From Gilichinskyi gelida (GTDB lineage: Bacteria; Acidobacteriota; Thermoanaerobaculia; Gp7-AA8), in the NCBI GenBank assembly GCA_038040385.1, contig JBBPII010000021.1, forward strand, positions 1 to 64,000: 64,000 nucleotides of DNA, given 5' to 3'. Both the position numbers and the translations under genes were made by a program. This document shows, in pieces, positions 29,493-37,667 of the stretch (positions are counted from its first letter, which is position 1; the number at the start of each line of letters is the position of its first letter). The notes beneath the pieces are model-generated. The model saw only the letters and a list, made by a program, of their open reading frames with translations. It did no database searches and was not told the origin of the DNA.

Positions 29493-31636
29493 CGGGGGGT
29501 GTCAACTTCGGGACGGACAACGAGATGAGCGCCGCCGAGGCCGACTTCGATCGCGCCGCTTCGGTCCGTCCGCCACGTCCGGACCCCGGCCCGGCGCAGG
29601 TTTTCCAGAACCGAGGCGTGGGGGTGGCCGAAGGTGTTGCGCCGGCCACAGGAGATGAGCGCCAGCCGCGGGCGCACGGCGTCGAGGAACGCCGCGGACG
29701 TGGAGGTCCGGCTGCCGTGGTGCGCCACCTTCAAGATGTCCGCGGCGACGTCCCGCTCCGCGAGCCTCTCCTCGCCGTCGCGCTCGACGTCGCCGGTCAG
29801 CAGCGCCGTCCAGCGGCCGGCGCGGAGGCGCAAGACGACCGAGGCGTTGTTCTCCGGTGCGCGCTTGAAGGTGCGCCCGGCGACGAGCGCGCGCAGCGAC
29901 AGCGCGCCGAAAACCGCCGCGTCGCCATCGCGCACGAGGTGGATAGGGACCTCGCGCGCCGCGCAGGCCTCGAGCACGGCCTGCGCGCAGGCCCCGCGGA
30001 AGCGCCGCGGCGAGATCCAGACGCTGCCGACGCGGCGGTGGGCGATGACCGCCGGCAAACCGCCGCAGTGGTCGGGGTGGGCGTGGGACAGGACCACGGC
30101 ATCGAGGCGGCGCACGCCGCGGTCGGCCAGCATCGGCAGGAGCCGCGCCTGCTCCGGTCCGGCGTCGACGAGCACCGCGTGGCCCGGCGCGCGGAGGAGG
30201 AGGGCGTCGCCCTGCCCGATGTCGAGGACCGTCAGTTGCGGCGCGGCGACGTCGCGCGTGCCGCGAACGATCGAGGAGACGAGCGGCACCGCGAGCAGCG
30301 CTAGCATCGCCGCGGCGCGCCACCGGCCGCGGAGAAACGCGATCGCCAGCAGGGCGCCTCCGTAGGCGACGATCATCGCCGCGACGGCCGGCGCGGCGAA
30401 ATACCCGAACGCGAACGCCGCGCCGCCGTTGATCGCGGTGCAGAGACGGTGCAGCAGTCCGACGACGCCGAGCAACGCGGCGCTCGGAATGGCGCAGCAG
30501 GCGACCGACACCACCAGCATGGCGAAGATCAGCGGCGTGAGAAGCATCGTCACCAGCGATCCGCCGAGCGCGTACTGATGGAAGTGGAAGAGCGTCAGCG
30601 GCGTGATGGCCATCTCCACCGCGGGGAGCGCGAGGAGGCGGCGGCGCGCCACGAACAGCAGCGCGCCGGCGCCGGCATAGGTGAGGTGGAACGCCGCGTC
30701 GGTCAGGTCGGCCGGCGCGACGATCAGCCGCGCGAGCGCGGCGACGCACCAGAGGTTCTCCAGGGTGGTCGGGCGGTGGAGGATGCGGGAGAGCGCGTAG
30801 AGCGCGACGCCGATGCTGGCCCGCGACACCGAGGCGCTCGGGCCGATGAACGGCGGCGCGAGGAGCGCGAAGAGGAGCAGCGACCAGTCCGACGAGCGCG
30901 GCGCGCGCAGCCATCGCAAGAGCAGGGCGATGGCGCCCGCGGCGAAAGCGATCTGCAGTCCGGAGAAGACCAGGAGGTGATACGTCCCGCCGCGCTTGTA
31001 GCTGGCGCGCACCGCGTCGTCGAGCCGCTCGCTGCGGCCGAGCGCCAGCGCCTCGACCAGCGCGACTTCCGTCGGATGTTCTCGTGCGAATGGTCTCAAG
31101 CGCAGCACGAGTTGCCGGTTCCAGGTTGCCGGTTGCCAGCGAGGGCGCCGGCCGGCGTACGCGATCAGCCGCCCGGACTTCACCGTCATCACCGCCTCGC
31201 CGCGATCGTTGGCGCGGACGAAGCCCTCGGCGATGACCGTTCGCTCGATGCCGATCGGCGGCGGTTCGAAGCGCGCGTAGATCGTGAGCGGGACGTCGAT
31301 TGGTTGGCCGTTGACGATCGACCGTTGGCAGCGGAGCGAGTCGCTGTCGCCGCGACTGCGCCAGTCGGCGTCGAGCGGCGCAACGACGCTGACGAAGCGG
31401 TCGTCCGGCAGCGCGGCCAGCGCGGCGTCGGTCGCGGCGCGCGCCGCCCGCAGGTGCGCCGCAGCGAATACGCCTCCGGCCACCGCGGCGCAGACGAATG
31501 CCATCCGCGCGCGCCGCATGGCGACGAGCAGCACCGCGACGGCCGCGAATCCCGCCGCCTCGGCGTACGAATGCCCGCACGCCAGGCCCGCGGCGTAGCC
31601 GATCAGCGGAAGTGCAGCAGGAACGTCACCTTTCAC
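29489..31636 (-). CDS. comEC: ComEC/Rec2-type DNA uptake channel
   Basis: 715 residues. It has an N-terminal DUF4131 region with hydrophobic helices, a central competence domain with many membrane spans (KRGGTYHLLVFSGLQIAF near 225), and a C-terminal metallo-beta-lactamase domain. The latter contains VLDIGQGDALLLRAPGHAVL, SHAHPDHCGG (near 520) and KVAHHGSRTSTS (near 640). It imports single-stranded DNA across the inner membrane during transformation. Two short stretches of the N-terminal region are encoded by sequences resembling the GTTGGCCGTTGGC repeat (31110-31140 and 31302-31331). Confidence 0.9.
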   Translation of the reverse strand: MKGDVPAALPLIGYAAGLACGHSYAEAAGFAAVAVLLVAMRRARMAFVCAAVAGGVFAAAHLRAARAATDAALAALPDDRFVSVVAPLDADWRSRGDSDSLRCQRSIVNGQPIDVPLTIYARFEPPPIGIERTVIAEGFVRANDRGEAVMTVKSGRLIAYAGRRPRWQPATWNRQLVLRLRPFAREHPTEVALVEALALGRSERLDDAVRASYKRGGTYHLLVFSGLQIAFAAGAIALLLRWLRAPRSSDWSLLLFALLAPPFIGPSASVSRASIGVALYALSRILHRPTTLENLWCVAALARLIVAPADLTDAAFHLTYAGAGALLFVARRRLLALPAVEMAITPLTLFHFHQYALGGSLVTMLLTPLIFAMLVVSVACCAIPSAALLGVVGLLHRLCTAINGGAAFAFGYFAAPAVAAMIVAYGGALLAIAFLRGRWRAAAMLALLAVPLVSSIVRGTRDVAAPQLTVLDIGQGDALLLRAPGHAVLVDAGPEQARLLPMLADRGVRRLDAVVLSHAHPDHCGGLPAVIAHRRVGSVWISPRRFRGACAQAVLEACAAREVPIHLVRDGDAAVFGALSLRALVAGRTFKRAPENNASVVLRLRAGRWTALLTGDVERDGEERLAERDVAADILKVAHHGSRTSTSAAFLDAVRPRLALISCGRRNTFGHPHASVLENLRRAGVRTWRTDRSGAIEVGLGGAHLVVRPEVDTPR
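31110..31140. repeat. GTTGCCGGTT-type repeat inside comEC
   Basis: GAGTTGCCGGTTCCAGGTTG continues into CCGGTTGCCAG, tandem copies of a GTTGCCGG unit as found in intergenic elements (compare 38378-38408). It is in frame in comEC and encodes WQPATWNRQL on the minus strand. Confidence 0.5.
31302..31331. repeat. GTTGGCCGTTGAC-type repeat inside comEC
   Basis: GGTTGGCCGTTGACGATCGA followed by CCGTTGGCAG repeats the unit of the 6735-6800 element. It is in frame and encodes CQRSIVNGQP in the extracytoplasmic N-terminal region of ComEC. Confidence 0.45.
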
Positions 31637-32786
31637 GCTCGAACGAAGCGAGCGTTTCCACGTGATGGGTGTTGGGGAAGAGGTCGAGGAGATCGAGCGT
31701 GGCGAGGCGCCAGCCGGACGCGGTCAGCCGGTTCGCGTCGCGGGAGAAGGTTACCGGATCGCACGAGAGATACGCAACAATTTCTGTCGCCCGGCGCGCG
31801 ACCGCGTCGATCACCTCGCGCCGCGCCCCCGCGCGCGGCGGGTCGAGGAAGACGACGTCGGCGCGCGGCATCCCGCGAACCCACACCTCCACCGCCGCGT
31901 TCACCAGCCGGACGTTGCCCGGGACGTTGCGTTTCGCGCACTCGTGCGCGGCGTCGGAGCCCTCCACCGCCGTGACGCGCTCGAACAACCCCGCCAGCGG
32001 CTGGCTGAAAAAGCCGACGCCGGAGTAGAGATCGATGGCCGAGCGCCGCGATCGCGCGCGCGCCGCGAGCTCGGTCACGCGCCTCCGCAGCGTGCCGAGG
32101 AGATGGCGGTTGACCTGGAAGAAGGCGTCGGCGGTGACGTGATAGCCGTCGATGAGCATCTCGCCGTTGATGAGGCGTCCGTCGACTTCCCAGATCTCTT
32201 GGAGCGCCGGCGTCTCGCCGGCTGGCGCGGCGGCGTCTCGCCGCCGGGACGGCGGCGGGCCAGCCGGCGAGGACGCCGGCGTTCCGAACGCCTCGCGCGT
32301 CACCACCCCCACCACCTCGCACTCCCGCGCCAGCGGGACGACCTCGTTGGAGCGCATGGCGAAGAAGCCGACCGCGTCGCCGTCGCGATGGAGGCGCGAG
32401 CGGAGGCGGTAATTCAGCGGCGACGGGTGCAGCGTGATCTCCGGCGGCTCGTAAATCTTCCCGATGCGCCGCAGCGACTCGCGCAGGATGCGCTCCTTCG
32501 CCGCCAATTGCGCGTCGAGCCGCAGCGCTGTCCAGTCGCAGCCGCCGCACTCGCCGGCGATGGGACAGGGCGCTGCGCGCCGCAGCGGGCTGGGAGTCAC
32601 CAGCCGCGCCAGGTCCGCGTGCGCGAAGCCCTTCTTCACCTCGAGCAACCGGACCACGGCGACGTCACCGGGAAAGACGTTCGTGGCGAAGATCGGAAAG
32701 CCGTCCACGCGCGCCATCGCGGCGCCGCCGGCCACCAGCTCTCCGGCTTCGATAGTGATTTCGTCTCCGGCGCGCACGCGGAGCAA
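31626..32786 (-). CDS. TrmA/RlmD-family 23S rRNA (uracil-C5)-methyltransferase
   Basis: 386 residues from TTG 32786 (GTG 32777 is an alternative). It has an N-terminal TRAM-like beta-barrel and a [4Fe-4S] site formed by C74, C80, C83 (CPIAGECGGC) and C156. The SAM motif AIDLYSGVGFF is near 250, VFLDPPRAG near 313, and catalytic C342 lies in YLSCDPVTFSRD. It methylates uracil C5 in rRNA. Residues ~167-195 (GTPASSPAGPPPSRRRDAAA and following) are encoded by an in-frame palindromic repeat (32201-32285), just after the fourth cluster Cys. RlmD, RlmC and TrmA cannot be told apart here. Confidence 0.88.
   Translation of the reverse strand: MLRVRAGDEITIEAGELVAGGAAMARVDGFPIFATNVFPGDVAVVRLLEVKKGFAHADLARLVTPSPLRRAAPCPIAGECGGCDWTALRLDAQLAAKERILRESLRRIGKIYEPPEITLHPSPLNYRLRSRLHRDGDAVGFFAMRSNEVVPLARECEVVGVVTREAFGTPASSPAGPPPSRRRDAAAPAGETPALQEIWEVDGRLINGEMLIDGYHVTADAFFQVNRHLLGTLRRRVTELAARARSRRSAIDLYSGVGFFSQPLAGLFERVTAVEGSDAAHECAKRNVPGNVRLVNAAVEVWVRGMPRADVVFLDPPRAGARREVIDAVARRATEIVAYLSCDPVTFSRDANRLTASGWRLATLDLLDLFPNTHHVETLASFERER
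32201..32285. repeat. CCGGCGTC/GACGCCGG palindromic element inside a methyltransferase gene
   Basis: Arms GGAGCGCCGGCGTCTCGCCG and CGGCGAGGACGCCGGCGTTCC flank an inner palindrome GCGGCGTCTCGCCGCC. A second copy with the same inner and outer arms is intergenic at 60917-61009. Here it keeps the reading frame and adds about 29 residues to the enzyme. Confidence 0.75.
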
Positions 32787-32794
32787 AATACGCC

Positions 32795-34123
32795 ATGCGC
32801 AGCCGAATCTTCATCATCCTCTTCCTCGCCGTCGGCCTCCCCCTCCACGCCGCGACCTACGCGCTGCGGGGAACGGTGGTCACGCCGCAGACCGTGATCG
32901 CGAACGGCATCGTCGTCGTCGACGGCGACACCATCACCTCGGTCGGCACCACCGCGCCTGCGGGAATGAAGGTCATCGACACCGGCGGCATCATCTTCCC
33001 CGGCCTGATCGACCTCCACAATCACGTCACCTGGAACGCCTTCCCCCGCTGGCGGTCGGCACGCGCGGTCACAGCGCGCTACGACTGGCAGGCCGATCCC
33101 GACTACCTCGCCAAGCTCTCCGGTCCGCACGGCGCGGTGCAGAAAACCAACGCGTGCGACCTCGAGCGCTACGGCGAGGTGAAGGCCCTGGTCAATGGCG
33201 CCACCAGCATCGTCGGCAGCCTTTCCAACCCCTGCAGCAAGGGATTGATCCGCAATCTCGACTACGGCCCCGCCTCCGGCTTCGCCGGCAAGAATCCCGT
33301 TCAATACCGGGTCTTCCCGTTCGAGCTGGGCGCGGATGACGAGGCCTCGGTGCGCGCTTCGCTCGCCGCCGGCGATCCGGTGATCGTCCATCTCGCCGAG
33401 GGCGTCGTCGAAAGCAGCCGCCGCGAGCTGAACATGCTCAACCGGCACGGCTTTCTGCAGAAAGGTCTGGTGGCCATTCACGGCGTGGCGCTGACGGCCG
33501 CCGATTTCCAGACGCTGCAGAAGGGCGGCGCCGGCCACGTCTGGTCGCCGCGCAGCAATCTCGAATTGTACGGGTCGACTGCCGACATCAACGCCGCGCG
33601 CGCCGCGGGGCTGACCATTGCCATCTCGCCGGACTGGAGCCCCTCCGGCAGCGCGGGGATGATCCCGGAGATGACCTATGCGTGGCGCTGGATCGAGGAC
33701 GTCGACATTCCGCTGACGGCGAAGGACCTGGTGAACATGGCCACGCTCAACGCCGCCACGCTCGGCAACGTCGCCGATCGCACCGGCCAGATCGCGCCGG
33801 CGTTCGCCGCCGACCTCCTGGTGGTCGCCTCCGATGGACGAAGCGACGCGTACGAGACGCTGGTGGAGACGCCGCCCACCGCAGTCAAGCTGGTCATCGT
33901 CGCCGGGCGTCCGCTCTACGGCGACGCCGCGCTGCTGACGAAGATCAACCCCGCCGCGAAGACCGAGACGTTGACTGTTTGTGGCGCGGCGAAAGTGATC
34001 GACATGTCCGACAGCGACGACGGCAAAGGCGTTTCGTGGGCCGACACTAGCACCGCGCTCACCGGCGCCATGGGGAAGTTGACACCGCCGGTCACGCTGG
34101 CCGGGCTGGTCGACTGCCGGTAG
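32795..34123 (+). CDS. exported amidohydrolase-family enzyme
   Basis: 442 residues with a signal peptide (MRSRIFIILFLAVGLPLHA). An amidohydrolase beta-sandwich plus TIM barrel follows. The metal motif is DLHNHVTW (near residue 74), a possible carboxylate/His metal ligand set is in VIVHLAEG (near 196), LVAIHGVAL (near 228) is a further His, and the active Asp appears in ISPDWSPSG (near 272). The C-terminal DLLVV barrel end follows. It probably hydrolyses a small amide or ester in the periplasm; the substrate is unknown. It is divergent from the methyltransferase by 8 nt. Confidence 0.82.
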   Translation: MRSRIFIILFLAVGLPLHAATYALRGTVVTPQTVIANGIVVVDGDTITSVGTTAPAGMKVIDTGGIIFPGLIDLHNHVTWNAFPRWRSARAVTARYDWQADPDYLAKLSGPHGAVQKTNACDLERYGEVKALVNGATSIVGSLSNPCSKGLIRNLDYGPASGFAGKNPVQYRVFPFELGADDEASVRASLAAGDPVIVHLAEGVVESSRRELNMLNRHGFLQKGLVAIHGVALTAADFQTLQKGGAGHVWSPRSNLELYGSTADINAARAAGLTIAISPDWSPSGSAGMIPEMTYAWRWIEDVDIPLTAKDLVNMATLNAATLGNVADRTGQIAPAFAADLLVVASDGRSDAYETLVETPPTAVKLVIVAGRPLYGDAALLTKINPAAKTETLTVCGAAKVIDMSDSDDGKGVSWADTSTALTGAMGKLTPPVTLAGLVDCR

Positions 34124-34153
34124 GAGAGGTTACGTGATAAAACGCCGCGCGCC

Positions 34154-35326
34154 ATGAAAGTCCACGAATACCAAGCCAAAGAAATCCTTCGCCGCTACGG
34201 CGTCCCGACGCCGCGCGGCGTAATGGTGGAAACCGCCGACGAGGCGCGTCAGGCGGCGAAGTCGCTCGGCGGGCGGGTGGTGGTCAAAGCGCAGATCCAC
34301 GCCGGCGGGCGCGGGAAGGGCGGCGGCGTCAAGCTGGCCAAGGACGCCGACGAGGCGGCCGAGATCACCAAGAAGATGCTCGGGATGACGCTCGTCACCC
34401 ACCAGACCGGCCCCGAGGGTCGAATAGTACGAAAAGTACTAATCGAAGAAGCGCTCAACATCGACCGCGAGCTCTACCTCGGCATTACCCTCGACCGCCG
34501 CATCGGCATGCCGGTGATCATGGCGTCCAAGCAGGGGGGGATGGAGATCGAAGAGGTCGCGGCGCGCGATCCGAAGGCCATCCACCGCGAGGCCGTCGAC
34601 AGCGTCCTCGGCGCGCTTCCCTTCCAGGCCCGCAGCATCGCCTTCGCCCTCGGCCTCTCCGGCGACGCGTACAAGAAGTGCGTCGAATTCGTGCAGAAGC
34701 TGATGCGCGCCTATATCGAGACCGACGCCTCGCTCGCCGAGATCAACCCGCTGCTGATCACCAAGGAGGGCGACGTCCTGGCCCTCGATTGCAAGATGAA
34801 CTTCGACGACAACGCGCTCTTCCGCCACAAGGACATCGTGGAGATGCGCGACCTCAACGAAGAGGACCCGCTGGAAGTGGAGGCGTCGAAGTTCGGCCTC
34901 AACTACATCAAGCTGGACGGCAACGTGGGCTGCATGGTCAACGGCGCCGGGCTGGCCATGGCGACGATGGACATCGTGAAGCTGGCCGGCGGCGCACCGG
35001 CGAATTTCCTCGACGTCGGCGGCGGCGCGAGCGCCGAGCAGGTGGCGAACGCGTTTCGCATCATCTTGAGCGACAAAAACGTGAAGGCCATCTTGATCAA
35101 CATTTTCGGCGGCATCATGCGCGGCGACCGCATCGCCGAGGGAGTCGTCGGCGCCTCGCGTACCGTCGGCCTGCCGGTGCCCGTCGTGGTCCGCCTCGAG
35201 GGTACCAACGTCGACCTCGGCAAGAAGATCCTCGCCGAGTCGGGGCTGCCGCTGATCACCGCGGACGGCATGTGGGACGCGGCCGTAAAAGTAGTGGAAG
35301 CGGCGAAAAAATCAACGTCACCCTGA
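34154..35326 (+). CDS. sucC: succinyl-CoA synthetase, beta subunit
   Basis: 390 residues with an ATP-grasp N-terminus (MKVHEYQAKEILRRYGVPTP; VVKAQIHAGGRGKGGGVKLA) and a CoA-ligase C-terminal domain (GCMVNGAGLAMATMDIVKLA; INIFGGIMRGDRIAEGV). It is part of the TCA cycle with SucD. The last residues (STSP) and the TGA stop are encoded by the REP-type palindrome that begins at 35317. Confidence 0.97.
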   Translation: MKVHEYQAKEILRRYGVPTPRGVMVETADEARQAAKSLGGRVVVKAQIHAGGRGKGGGVKLAKDADEAAEITKKMLGMTLVTHQTGPEGRIVRKVLIEEALNIDRELYLGITLDRRIGMPVIMASKQGGMEIEEVAARDPKAIHREAVDSVLGALPFQARSIAFALGLSGDAYKKCVEFVQKLMRAYIETDASLAEINPLLITKEGDVLALDCKMNFDDNALFRHKDIVEMRDLNEEDPLEVEASKFGLNYIKLDGNVGCMVNGAGLAMATMDIVKLAGGAPANFLDVGGGASAEQVANAFRIILSDKNVKAILINIFGGIMRGDRIAEGVVGASRTVGLPVPVVVRLEGTNVDLGKKILAESGLPLITADGMWDAAVKVVEAAKKSTSP

Positions 35327-35390
35327 GCGCAGCGAAGGGTCTCCGCCGCGCCGGTTGAGATCCTTCGCCGTCTTCGCGGCTCAGGATGAC
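35317..35390. repeat. REP-type palindrome, copy 4 (between sucC and sucD)
   Basis: GTCACCCTGAGCGCAGCGAA ... GAGATCCTTCGCCGTCTTCG and CGGCTCAGGATGAC. It supplies the sucC stop and leaves 24 nt before sucD. Lying inside a two-gene operon, it could stabilise or attenuate the transcript. Confidence 0.85.
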
Positions 35391-35413
35391 GGAGGCAAGA
35401 GAGCAGGAACCAA

Positions 35414-36289
35414 ATGGCCATCTGGGCAGACAAGAACACCCGCGTCATCGTTCAAGGCATCACCGGCCGAGAAGGGACCTTCCACGCCGTGCAGTGCCGC
35501 GAGTACGGGACCAACGTCGTCGGCGGCGTGACGCCCGGCAAGGGCGGCACCACCCACGAGGGCTTCGCCGTCTTCAACAGCGTCGCCGAGGCGCGGGAGA
35601 AGGAGGGGGCGAACTGCTCGCTGATCTTCGTCCCGCCGCCCTTCGCCGCCGACGCGATCATGGAGTCCGCCGGAGCCGGCATCGAGCTGATCGTCTGCAT
35701 CACCGAAGGCATCCCGGTCAACGACATGATCCGCGCGCACGACTTCCTCACCAAGTACGGGAAGAGCTCGCGGCTCATCGGCCCGAATTGCCCCGGCATC
35801 ATCACCCCCGGCGAGGCGAAGATCGGCATCATGCCGGGCCACATTCACCGCCCCGGCCCGATCGGCATCGTCTCCCGCTCCGGAACGCTGACCTACGAGG
35901 CGGTGGGCCAGACGCGGACCATCGGGCAATCGACCGCCGTGGGCATCGGCGGCGACCCGCTGCCGGGAACGAACTTCATCGACTGCCTCGCCGCGTTCGA
36001 GGCCGACCCGCAGACCGAGGCCATCATCATGATCGGCGAGATCGGCGGCACCGCCGAGGAGGACGCGGCGGCCTACGTGAAGGATCACGTCACCAAGCCG
36101 GTGGTCTCCTTCATCGCCGGCCAGACCGCCCCCCCCGGCCGGCGCATGGGCCACGCCGGCGCGATCATCAGCGGCGGCACAGGCACGGCGGCGGAGAAGA
36201 TGGCCGCGCTCGAGCGCGCGGGCATTCACGTCGTCCGCGCGCCGAGCGAGATGGGGGCCAAGATCGAAGAAGTGTGGAAAGCGCGTTAG
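35414..36289 (+). CDS. sucD: succinyl-CoA synthetase, alpha subunit
   Basis: 291 residues. It has a CoA-binding Rossmann domain (VIVQGITGREGTFHAVQC; GPNCPGIITPGEAKIGIMPG) and phosphohistidine H247 in RRMGHAGAIISGG. It pairs with sucC. The stop overlaps by 3 nt the end of the convergent carbonic anhydrase gene. Confidence 0.97.
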   Translation: MAIWADKNTRVIVQGITGREGTFHAVQCREYGTNVVGGVTPGKGGTTHEGFAVFNSVAEAREKEGANCSLIFVPPPFAADAIMESAGAGIELIVCITEGIPVNDMIRAHDFLTKYGKSSRLIGPNCPGIITPGEAKIGIMPGHIHRPGPIGIVSRSGTLTYEAVGQTRTIGQSTAVGIGGDPLPGTNFIDCLAAFEADPQTEAIIMIGEIGGTAEEDAAAYVKDHVTKPVVSFIAGQTAPPGRRMGHAGAIISGGTGTAAEKMAALERAGIHVVRAPSEMGAKIEEVWKAR

Positions 36290-36936
36290 TCCGGGATGCG
36301 CTCGACCTTGCCGCTGTCCAGGTCGTAGTACGCGGAAACGATGAGCACGGGACCGATGATCCTCGTCGTCGCGGCGCGAATGATTTGGCTATGCGCGACC
36401 AGGTACGCCGCGCTCTGGCGGGCGTTGAGCTTGGTTGCCTGCTTCAAAACGGGCTTGTCGGTCGACCACGGATGAATCCCTATGAATGACTCGCGAATCC
36501 GCGCCAGCAACTCATTGATCGGAGTGGAATCCGTCGTTCCGCCCCCGAGAGCCGTTTTGACCGCGCCGCAATCGCTGTGGCCGAGAACCACGATCAATCG
36601 GGTCCACGTCGGCTCTTGGATGATGGCGTATTCGATGCTGGCGATGTCGAACGGGCTGGCGACGTTGCCCGCCGTCCGCACCACGAAGAGCTTCCCGATC
36701 GTTTGATTGAACACCAGCTCCGGCGGCACGCGGCTGTCGGCGCACGAGAGGACGGTGACCGCCGGCTGCTGCCCACCCGGCAATCTCTTGCTGACGTCCA
36801 AAGTCAGACTGGGGCCTGCCGCGAACTTCCCGTTTTCCTTGATCAGTTCATCCCAAATCAAAGAGGGCTGTTGTTGGGCCGAAAGCGGAAGCGCGAGTGA
36901 AAATGCAACGATGATGACGATCAGCGACCTGCGCAT
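36286..36936 (-). CDS. exported beta-class carbonic anhydrase
   Basis: 216 residues from ATG 36936. A signal peptide (MRRSLIVIIVAFSLALPLSA) precedes the enzyme. Zinc ligands and the catalytic dyad are intact: C65-x-D67-x-R69 (SCADSRVPPE), H120 and C123 (GHSDCGAV). It interconverts CO2 and bicarbonate; the signal peptide places it in the periplasm, unlike most cytosolic beta-CAs. It is convergent with sucD. Confidence 0.92.
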   Translation of the reverse strand: MRRSLIVIIVAFSLALPLSAQQQPSLIWDELIKENGKFAAGPSLTLDVSKRLPGGQQPAVTVLSCADSRVPPELVFNQTIGKLFVVRTAGNVASPFDIASIEYAIIQEPTWTRLIVVLGHSDCGAVKTALGGGTTDSTPINELLARIRESFIGIHPWSTDKPVLKQATKLNARQSAAYLVAHSQIIRAATTRIIGPVLIVSAYYDLDSGKVERIPD

Positions 36937-36981
36937 TGACGAACCTCCCCTTCTTGTCTGAACGTTAGAGGGACACAAGCG

Positions 36982-37656
36982 ATGAAACCGCCCGATCTTA
37001 CCCTCGCCAGCCCCGTTCACCTGCTCGTCCTCATCGGCGGCGGCGAGTTCTCCTTCGGCGAGACGCGCGAAATCGACGAGTTCCTCATCCGCTCCATGCC
37101 CGCCGACCGCCGCACCGTCGCCTTCATCCCCGCCGCATCGGGGTCCGCCGAGTACGCCACGCACCTCGGCGCCTACTTCAAGCAGATCGATCCGACCGTG
37201 GAGACCATCAACGTGCCGATCTATCGAGGACGCGATGCACGGCGGCAGAAAAATCTCAACCATCTTCTCGGCGCCGGGATGATCTACCTCGGCGGCGGCG
37301 TGACCAACAACCTGCTCGGCACGCTGCACGAGTCGGCCGCCGACATCGCCATGCGCGACGCCGCCGCGAACGGCGCGGTGATCGCGGCCATCGGCGCCGC
37401 CGCGGCATGCTTCGGCACCCACGCCCGCGACATGCGCGGCGTCACCACCTCCCTCCCCGCTCTCGGCTGGATCGCCGATACCGTCATCGACACCGCGTTC
37501 GACCCACAAAACGACACCGCGCTGCGGCGGCTGATGTCCATTCCCGGCACGCAGCTCGGACTGGGCATCCCGCCGTCGACGGCGGTGGCCATTCACGGCG
37601 ACGGATCGACCGAAATCATCGGCGCCGGAAGCATCGCCGCGTTCCGGAAGGGTTAA
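36982..37656 (+). CDS. cyanophycinase-like (peptidase S51 fold) protein lacking the nucleophile
   Basis: 224 residues with the S51 layout: GGGEFSFGETREIDEF near 19, AFIPAASG near 47, and IYLGGGVTNNLLGTLHES near 101. The nucleophile elbow, usually G-x-S-A-G-A, reads IGAAAACFG (residues 137-145), so the catalytic Ser is Ala. It is therefore predicted not to be a serine peptidase. It may be a binding or regulatory pseudoenzyme, or may act differently (C143 is nearby). It is 12 nt upstream of a histidine kinase gene. Confidence 0.7.
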   Translation: MKPPDLTLASPVHLLVLIGGGEFSFGETREIDEFLIRSMPADRRTVAFIPAASGSAEYATHLGAYFKQIDPTVETINVPIYRGRDARRQKNLNHLLGAGMIYLGGGVTNNLLGTLHESAADIAMRDAAANGAVIAAIGAAAACFGTHARDMRGVTTSLPALGWIADTVIDTAFDPQNDTALRRLMSIPGTQLGLGIPPSTAVAIHGDGSTEIIGAGSIAAFRKG

Positions 37657-37667
37657 TCTTCACGTCT

